Assembly: GCA_003574785.1 (NCBI GenBank)
Contig: QORU01000003.1
Span: 248,001-312,000, forward strand
DNA: 64,000 nt
Reading direction: 5' to 3'
Source: Taklimakanibacter deserti
GTDB lineage: Bacteria; Pseudomonadota; Alphaproteobacteria; Rhizobiales; Aestuariivirgaceae
A program made the translations under genes and the position numbers. Below, one piece after another: positions 58,106-64,000 of the stretch (positions are counted from its first letter, which is position 1; each line of letters opens with the position of its first letter). The notes beneath the pieces were generated by a model, which saw only the letters and a program-made list of their open reading frames with translations, did not search any database and was not told where the DNA came from.

Positions 58106-59518
58106 ATGAATATCGCGGTCACGGCGGATGAGGGGCAGGCTTTCGACGTCGTGTCCCCCGTGGACGGCAAAGTCTACATGAAACGCCGCTATGCCGGCGC
58201 GCGCCAGATCGAGGCGGCGCTCCGGCGCGCCGAGGCGGCCGCCAAAGACTGGGCCAGGACGCCCATCGCCGAACGCCTCGCCCTCGTCGATCTCTTCGGC
58301 GAAGAGATGGCCAAGCGCAGCACCCGGCTCGCCGAAGCCCTCGCCTGGCAAATGGGAAGGCCCTTGTGGCAGGCCGACGAGACGCCGCGCCTCAGGCTGG
58401 TCGGCGAGCTCATTGGGCAAGCGGCGGGGGCGCTTGCTGATGAGGAATATGAAGCCGATCCCGGCATCCGCCGCTTCACCCGCCGCGTGGCGCACGGCGT
58501 TACCCTGTCGATCTGTGCCTGGAACTATCCGGTGGCGATGCTGGGCTATCTGGTGTCGGCCCCGCTCGTCGCCGGCAATGTCGTGCTCCTCAAGCATTCG
58601 CCGCAAACGCCGATCATCGCCGACATCGCGGCCGAAGCCTTCGCGGCGGCGGGCGGTCCCGACGGCGTCTTCCAGGCGCTCGACATGACCCATCCCGACG
58701 CCGAGGGCCTGATCGGCTCGGGCCGCCTGCGCGCGGTCCATTTCATCGGATCGGTCGCGGGCGGCCGGCAGGTCCATGCCGCGGCCGCCGGCACCTTCAC
58801 CCATGTCCATCTCGAGCTCGGCGGCAAGGATCCCGCTTATGTCCGTCCCGATGCCGATCTCGACAAGGCGATCCCGCTCCTGATCGAAGGCGCCTATTCC
58901 AATGCCGGGCAATCCTGCTGCTCGGTCGAGCGGCTCTATGTGCACGAGGCGATCGCCAAGCGCTTCATCGACGCCTTCACCGCGCAAGCGGCGCAGGTCA
59001 CGATCGATCATCCGATCACCGGCAAGTCTTATATTGGTCCGGTCGTGAGCAGCGGCGCCGCCGGCACGATCCGCGGCCATATCGAGGACGCGCTGGCCAA
59101 GGGAGCGAAACGCATGATGCCGCCCGGACGGTCACGCGCCGGGGATTTGGGCGAGGCCTATGTCGAGCCTGAGGTCCTCATCGGCGTCGATCATCGCATG
59201 CGCGTGATGCGCGAAGAGACCTTCGGTCCGGTGGCGGCGATCCAGATCGTCCGTGACGATGCCGAGGCCGTTGCCCTGATGAATGACAGCGAATATGGGC
59301 TCAGCGCCAGCATCTGGACGGGAGACCATGAGACGGGATTGCGGCTCCTCGATGAGGTCGAGGCAGGCACGGTCTATCTCAACCGCTGCGATCATGCCGA
59401 TCTCTATCTGCCCTGGGGCGGCGTCAAGAATTCGGGCCTCGGCCGGATGAACGGCCGCGAGGGCTTGAGGCAAGCAAGCGATATCAAGGCCTATCATGTC
59501 CGCACCGAATTTGTCTGA
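58106..59518 (+). CDS. NAD(P)-dependent aldehyde dehydrogenase
   Basis: A 470-residue ALDH-superfamily enzyme. Seen: SICAWNYPVAM, the cofactor-binding HFIGSVAGGRQV, the catalytic Glu region LELGGKDPAYV and the catalytic Cys in YSNAGQSCCSVERLYV, plus REETFGPVAAIQIV. The double Cys (QSCC) is worth noting, the second aligning with the nucleophile less clearly. Its downstream neighbour overlaps it by 23 bases. Probably oxidises an aldehyde formed from the transported substrate. Confidence 0.92.
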   Translation: MNIAVTADEGQAFDVVSPVDGKVYMKRRYAGARQIEAALRRAEAAAKDWARTPIAERLALVDLFGEEMAKRSTRLAEALAWQMGRPLWQADETPRLRLVGELIGQAAGALADEEYEADPGIRRFTRRVAHGVTLSICAWNYPVAMLGYLVSAPLVAGNVVLLKHSPQTPIIADIAAEAFAAAGGPDGVFQALDMTHPDAEGLIGSGRLRAVHFIGSVAGGRQVHAAAAGTFTHVHLELGGKDPAYVRPDADLDKAIPLLIEGAYSNAGQSCCSVERLYVHEAIAKRFIDAFTAQAAQVTIDHPITGKSYIGPVVSSGAAGTIRGHIEDALAKGAKRMMPPGRSRAGDLGEAYVEPEVLIGVDHRMRVMREETFGPVAAIQIVRDDAEAVALMNDSEYGLSASIWTGDHETGLRLLDEVEAGTVYLNRCDHADLYLPWGGVKNSGLGRMNGREGLRQASDIKAYHVRTEFV

Positions 59519-60320
59519 GAGCGAAAGGTCGGCGCTGGCGGAAGCGGCGGTCACGCTTGGCGGCGGCAGCGGCGCCCTTGCGCCTTTGCTTCTCCTCTGT
59601 GAGCATGCCGGCAACGAAGTGCCGGCCCCCTGGCGCGATCTCGGTCTTGCCGCCCCTTTCCTCGCCACGCATTTTGCCGGCGACATCGGCGCCGGCGCCT
59701 TGACCAGGCTCATGGCGGCCCGGCTCGGCGCGCCTTTCGTGCTGGGGAATTATTCGCGGCTGTTTCTCGACCTCAACCGGCATCCTTCGGACTGGGACTG
59801 CCACAGGCCCGATATGGGCGGCATACCGATCCCCGGCAATCGCGACATCGCGGCCGCCGACAAGGCCTTGCGCGAGGCGATCGCGCGAGTGCCGTTCGAC
59901 AGGGCGGTGAGTGGATTGCTGGCGGCGCGGCCGGCGGTGGTGTCGGTGCACAGCTTCACACCGGTGATGGGCGGCAAGGAGCGTGGGACCGAGATCGGCG
60001 TGCTGTGGCGCGAAGAATGCCGGATGGGCGCCGTAGCACTTGAAAGCCTGCGCCGGCATGGCGGCTTCGTCATCGGCAGCAACGATCCCTATGACTGGCA
60101 TAGTTCGGAGGGCCATACGCTCAACCGGCACGGGCTCGACCTTGGCCTCGCCTGCCTCTATCTCGAGATCCGCAACGATCTCCTGACGAGCGATGAGGAA
60201 CGCCGGAAAGTGGCGGACGCATTGGTTCCGGCACTCGAAGCTGAGATCCGGTTCATGGACTTGAGATCGCCAGGAGCGATAGAAGAGCCTTTGCCGGCGA
60301 CGAAAGGGAGCATTGCCTGA
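59496..60320 (+). CDS. N-formylglutamate amidohydrolase-family protein
   Basis: A 274-residue zinc hydrolase of the FGase/HutG2-like fold: LLLCEHAGNEVPAPW with the Glu-His metal region, HFAGDIGAGALTRLMAARL, SVHSFTPVMGG and YDWHSSEGHTLNRHGLDLGL. It overlaps the aldehyde dehydrogenase by 23 bases, so the two are coupled. In other genomes such genes degrade N-formyl or N-carbamoyl amino acids; with no hut genes nearby, an amide from the same pathway is likelier than histidine breakdown. Confidence 0.85.
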   Translation: MSAPNLSESERSALAEAAVTLGGGSGALAPLLLLCEHAGNEVPAPWRDLGLAAPFLATHFAGDIGAGALTRLMAARLGAPFVLGNYSRLFLDLNRHPSDWDCHRPDMGGIPIPGNRDIAAADKALREAIARVPFDRAVSGLLAARPAVVSVHSFTPVMGGKERGTEIGVLWREECRMGAVALESLRRHGGFVIGSNDPYDWHSSEGHTLNRHGLDLGLACLYLEIRNDLLTSDEERRKVADALVPALEAEIRFMDLRSPGAIEEPLPATKGSIA

Positions 60321-60918
60321 GGTGCGCGCGCAGACCGTCCTAGCCAAGATCCGCGAGATCAGAAAATCCAAGGGCCTCACCCTCGAAGAGCTGAGCCAGG
60401 CCTGCGGGCTCTCGGTCTCGCAGCTGTCCAAGATCGAGAACGGCAAGGCTCGGCTGACTTTCGATATCGCTTTGACGCTTTCGGGCGTGCTGAGGGTGCC
60501 GGTCACCGCTTTCCTGTCGAGCCCGGCCGAAGCCCCCATCGCGCGCCGGTCGATCACCCGTGCCGGCGGAGGCATCGTCCATGACACGCCGGGCCTGCGT
60601 TTCGAGGTGCTGTGCAGTGACTTCAAGGAAAAGCGAAATGTCTTCTGGCGCGTGGTGATCACCGCCCGCAGCCTCAAGGAGGGCGGCGGCTGGCGCAGCC
60701 ATCCGGGCGAGGAATTCCTGCATGTGCTCGAAGGCAGGCTCAATCTCCATACCGAGCATTATGAGCCGGTGCTGCTTACACCAGGCGACAGCATCCTGTT
60801 CGATGCCGGCATGCCTCATGCCTATGTGGCGGAAGGGGAAACCGATGTCGTCGTGCTGATGTCGAACACGGTGCCCAGCGAAGCCGGCCTGCCCAAGACG
60901 CCGGGGTCGAGGCGTTAA
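60313..60918 (+). CDS. XRE-cupin transcriptional regulator
   Basis: A 201-residue regulator with an N-terminal XRE helix-turn-helix (LTLEELSQACGLSVSQLSKI) and a C-terminal cupin ligand-binding domain (GGWRSHPGEEFLHVLEGRLN, LLTPGDSILFDAGMPHAY). The PuuR-like layout is typical for regulators of amino-acid and polyamine catabolism. TTG at 60313 overlaps the amidohydrolase stop by eight bases; GTG at 60322 is an alternative start. It lies inside the cluster it presumably controls. Confidence 0.88.
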   Translation: MPEVRAQTVLAKIREIRKSKGLTLEELSQACGLSVSQLSKIENGKARLTFDIALTLSGVLRVPVTAFLSSPAEAPIARRSITRAGGGIVHDTPGLRFEVLCSDFKEKRNVFWRVVITARSLKEGGGWRSHPGEEFLHVLEGRLNLHTEHYEPVLLTPGDSILFDAGMPHAYVAEGETDVVVLMSNTVPSEAGLPKTPGSRR

Positions 60919-60921
60919 ATT

Positions 60922-60955
60922 TTTCCAAATTAGAAAATTTATTGCATTTTGGAAA
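60922..60955. promoter_or_regulatory. TTTCCAAA/TTTGGAAA dyad before the transporter genes
   Basis: Perfect 8-bp inverted repeat TTTCCAAA (60922-60929) and TTTGGAAA (60948-60955), three bases after the regulator stop and 66 bases before the ABC ATPase start. The AT-rich surround suits a promoter/operator. Confidence 0.5.
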
Positions 60956-61020
60956 GCCTGCTCCTAACATTGCTTGTGGACGCCACGAAGAGCGTCGCGA
61001 GGAAAATCAGGAAGAGGGCC

Positions 61021-61782
61021 GTGCTGTCGATCGCCGACGTCAGCAAAAGTTTCACGGGCGTGCGCGCGCTGCGCGGCGTCAGCTTCACTTGCGCCAAGAA
61101 TGAGATCCTCGGCCTCATCGGCCCCAATGGCGCCGGGAAATCGACGCTGGTCAATGCCATCAGCGGCGTCCTCAAGCCGGACACCGGATCGATCCGGTTC
61201 GATAACATGGAGCTTGCCGGCCGCGGGCCGGAATTCGCCGCACGGCTCGGCGTCGGCCGCACCTTCCAAAATCTGCGGCTCTTCCCCACGCTGACCACGC
61301 GCCAGAATATCGAGGTCGGCCTCATCACCTGCCGCCGCCACCGGCCGGATGTGGCGCGATCGATCGACGTCAATGTGCTGATGGACCAGTTCGGTCTTGC
61401 CGCCGACGCCGAGCGCCCGGCGGGAACCTTGCCTTACGGGCAGCAACGCCGGCTGGAACTCGCCCGCGCGCAAGCGCTCGGCGCGAAGCTGCTTCTGCTC
61501 GATGAGCCCGCCGCCGGCATGAACGACTATGAGACCGCGACGCTTGCCGCAACGCTCCGCGCCATCCGTGACAGAAGCGGTGCCGCACTTCTCGTCATCG
61601 ATCACGATCTGCATTTCATCATGACGGTATGCGACCGCATCTGCGTCCTCGACATGGGCGAGGTGGTGGCGGTCGGCCCGCCCGAGGCCATCCGCCGCGA
61701 TCCCAAGGTGGTCGAGATCTATCTCGGCGCCGCCGACATGAGCGAACAACAAACGAAACGGGAGGATAAGACATGGCACTGA
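61021..61782 (+). CDS. ABC transporter ATP-binding protein, LivG type
   Basis: A 253-residue ATPase of the branched-chain-amino-acid/urea class: Walker A IGPNGAGKSTLVNAI, the LivG marker AARLGVGRTFQNLRLFP, signature LPYGQQRRLELARA (a Q replaces S-G-G in the usual LSGGQ) and Walker B LLLDEPAAGMNDYET. The start is GTG at 61021 with AGGAAGAGGG upstream; earlier in-frame codons are not supported. Its stop overlaps the next gene by ten bases. Confidence 0.9.
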   Translation: MLSIADVSKSFTGVRALRGVSFTCAKNEILGLIGPNGAGKSTLVNAISGVLKPDTGSIRFDNMELAGRGPEFAARLGVGRTFQNLRLFPTLTTRQNIEVGLITCRRHRPDVARSIDVNVLMDQFGLAADAERPAGTLPYGQQRRLELARAQALGAKLLLLDEPAAGMNDYETATLAATLRAIRDRSGAALLVIDHDLHFIMTVCDRICVLDMGEVVAVGPPEAIRRDPKVVEIYLGAADMSEQQTKREDKTWH

Positions 61783-62929
61783 AGAGAGTTGCGCCGCTTG
61801 CGGCGCTGGCGCTCGCCACCTTGGGAGCGCCCTGGGCATCGGCCGCCGACACCGTCAAGATCGGCATCGCGGTGTCGCTGACCGGACCGCTGACGCCTTA
61901 CGCCGAATCCGAAGGCATGCGCTGCATGGCCGAACGCGTGAACAAGGCGGCTGGCTCCGACGATCCGAAAGTGGAGATCATGGTCGAGGACAATCGCTCC
62001 GATGCGCAATTGTCGGTCTCGCTCGGGCAGAAATTCCTCGATGCCGGCGCCCAAGTCATCACCGGCCTGCCTTTCCCGGACGCGCTCATCCCGATGACGA
62101 CCATGGCCCAGACCTATGGCGTCACCGTCTATTCGGCACCCAATACGCAGGTCGAGATGCAGGAGCTCGGCACCGACAATTTCATCGCCGGCGCCGTTCC
62201 CGATCCGATCAATGCCGCCGCCACCGCTGCGGTGGTCTACGGCAAGGGTGCGCGCAAGGCAGTGCTCCTTACTTCGGAAGATTCGGGCTCCTGGTCGGCC
62301 AAGCTGCCGATCTGGTTCGGCGAGGCCTTTACCAAGGCCGGCGGTGAGGTGGTGGGCAAGCTCAGCTACAATTTCGGCATCTCCGACTGGTCGCCGCAGA
62401 TCGCCAGCATCAAGGCGCTGCCCGACAAGCCCGATGTCATCCATGTGAGCGGCATATTGCCCGATGTCGGCATCCTCATTCGCCAGTTGCGCGCCAATGG
62501 CTATGACGGCTGGATCGCGGGCTCCGACGGCTTCGATGATCCTTCGCTCGAAGCAACCGTCGGCAAGCCGCAAGATCTCGACAAGGTGGTCTTCGCCACC
62601 CATGGCGTGATCGGCAATGGCGGCGCCATCGATCAGTTCCTCAAGGACTGCAAGGCGGGTGGCTTCAAGGTCAATGGCATCTTCGATGCGCTGGGCGGCG
62701 ACATGGTGGCGGTGATCGCGGCGGCGGCGAAGAAGGCCGGCAGCGTCGACCCGGTGAAGCTGCGCGAGGCGATCCGTGCCCCCGGCGGCTATCCCGGCAT
62801 CACCGCCGAGACCATCTCCTTCGCCGAGAAGAAGAGCTATCCGGTCAAGACCGTGCCGGTGATCGGCTTCAGCGAGGGCAAGCGCACGCTCATCACCGAT
62901 GCCATGCCGCCCAACATCCCCTATCTGAA

Positions 62930-62933
<4 letters not shown>
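61773..62933 (+). CDS. Periplasmic substrate-binding protein, Leu/Ile/Val-binding type
   Basis: A 386-residue type I periplasmic binding protein: signal peptide MALKRVAPLAALALATLGAP (cleavage near WASAAD), then KIGIAVSLTGPLTPYAESEG, the hinge and lobe sequences VYSAPNTQVEMQELGTDNFI and GIFDALGGDMVAVIAAAA. The ligand is likely an amino acid, amide or small aromatic acid. It overlaps the LivG-type ATPase by ten bases and the LivF-type ATPase by four (GTGA). Confidence 0.92.
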
Positions 62934-63664
<731 letters not shown>

Positions 63665-63670
63665 CGGGCG

Positions 63671-64000
63671 ATGGACTATGCGATCCAGCAGATCCTCAAC
63701 GCGCTCGCCTTCGGCTCGGAATATGCGCTGATCGCGCTCGGCCTGGCGCTCGTCTATTCGATCATGAACCTCATGAATTTCGCCCATGGCGAGATCATCG
63801 CCTGTGCGGCTTATTCGATGTATCTGGCCCTCCTCATCGGGATCGGATCGCCCTGGCTCATCGCCCCCATCGCCATCGCTTCCGGCGCTCTCGTCGCCAT
63901 GTTGTTCGAGCGGATCGCCTTCCGCCCGGTGCGCCATTCGCCCACCACCACCGGCCTCCTCACCGCGCTCGGGGTCAGCATCGTGGTGCAAAACCTGCTC
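63671..64000 (+). CDS. ABC transporter permease, LivH type (cut by right edge)
   Basis: The first 110 residues of an inner-membrane permease: MDYAIQQILNALAFGSEYAL, then VYSIMNLMNFAHGEIIACAA (the hallmark NFAHGE motif) and helices up to GLLTALGVSIVVQNLL at the edge. It starts six bases after the LivF-type stop. The LivM-type second permease presumably follows outside the window. Together with 61021-63664 this forms one branched-chain-type uptake system. Confidence 0.9.
   Translation, partial: MDYAIQQILNALAFGSEYALIALGLALVYSIMNLMNFAHGEIIACAAYSMYLALLIGIGSPWLIAPIAIASGALVAMLFERIAFRPVRHSPTTTGLLTALGVSIVVQNLL

Overview
This 64 kb window is GC-rich and looks like chromosomal DNA of an alphaproteobacterium of the order Hyphomicrobiales (Rhizobiales). 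The support is a set of lineage-specific genes: ctrA, chpT and sciP of the cell-cycle circuit, an EipA/DUF1134 envelope protein, an LdtR-like MarR regulator, a GTTC-N7-GTTC SOS box in front of dinB, GANTC sites clustered in front of ctrA, and a dispersed palindromic repeat of the kind common in this order. No transposase, integrase, CRISPR array or rRNA was found. One tRNA is present, elongator tRNA-Met(CAT) at 25084-25160.

Layout. 1-9.4 kb: an acyl-CoA synthetase cut by the left edge, small stress-type proteins, an LdtR-like regulator divergent from a cold-shock protein, a four-PAS diguanylate cyclase, a membrane-anchored coiled-coil protein, EipA and CysQ. 9.4-19 kb: the cell-cycle neighbourhood (ChpT, CtrA, a FliJ-like protein, SciP), interrupted by a tightly overlapping minus-strand operon (KefF-like, KefB-like, class IV aminotransferase, sulfotransferase-like protein) and by rsgA, a TylF-like methyltransferase and a TfoX-N protein. 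19-28.9 kb: mnmA, two adjacent phospholipid-methyltransferase-like genes, a DrrAB-type ABC exporter, a TauD-family dioxygenase, the tRNA, a PQQ-type sugar dehydrogenase paired with a cytochrome c, and an SDR. 28.9-35.2 kb: an accessory-looking stretch with two unrelated toxin-antitoxin modules, a giant LuxR-type ATPase regulator and a CapK/PaaK-like adenylate-forming enzyme. 35-49 kb: housekeeping and accessory enzymes (adenylate cyclase, DinB, ChaC, metallo-beta-lactamase fold, MFS, ornithine-cyclodeaminase family with its Lrp regulator, sterol-desaturase family, a two-component system, a glutamine-synthetase-like ligase). 49-57 kb: a two-gene operon made of a membrane-anchored di-haem cytochrome c and a 1547-residue protein that fuses a GMC flavin oxidoreductase to a membrane-spanning patatin-like lipase. 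57-64 kb: a catabolic/transport cluster (SDR, aldehyde dehydrogenase, N-formylglutamate-amidohydrolase-like protein, XRE-cupin regulator, Liv-type ABC transporter) running off the right edge.

The strongest candidate for an undescribed system is the 49099-56870 operon, whose parts suggest oxidation of a membrane or hydrophobic substrate coupled to ester cleavage, with electrons passed to a c-type cytochrome. Other points worth checking are a dispersed repeat with a terminator-like hairpin lodged between the antitoxin and toxin genes of a RES/Xre module, four helically phased CAAAT repeats between sciP and mnmA, and paired dyad sites flanking the cold-shock gene. Functions are from reading motifs and context by eye; no database search was run.
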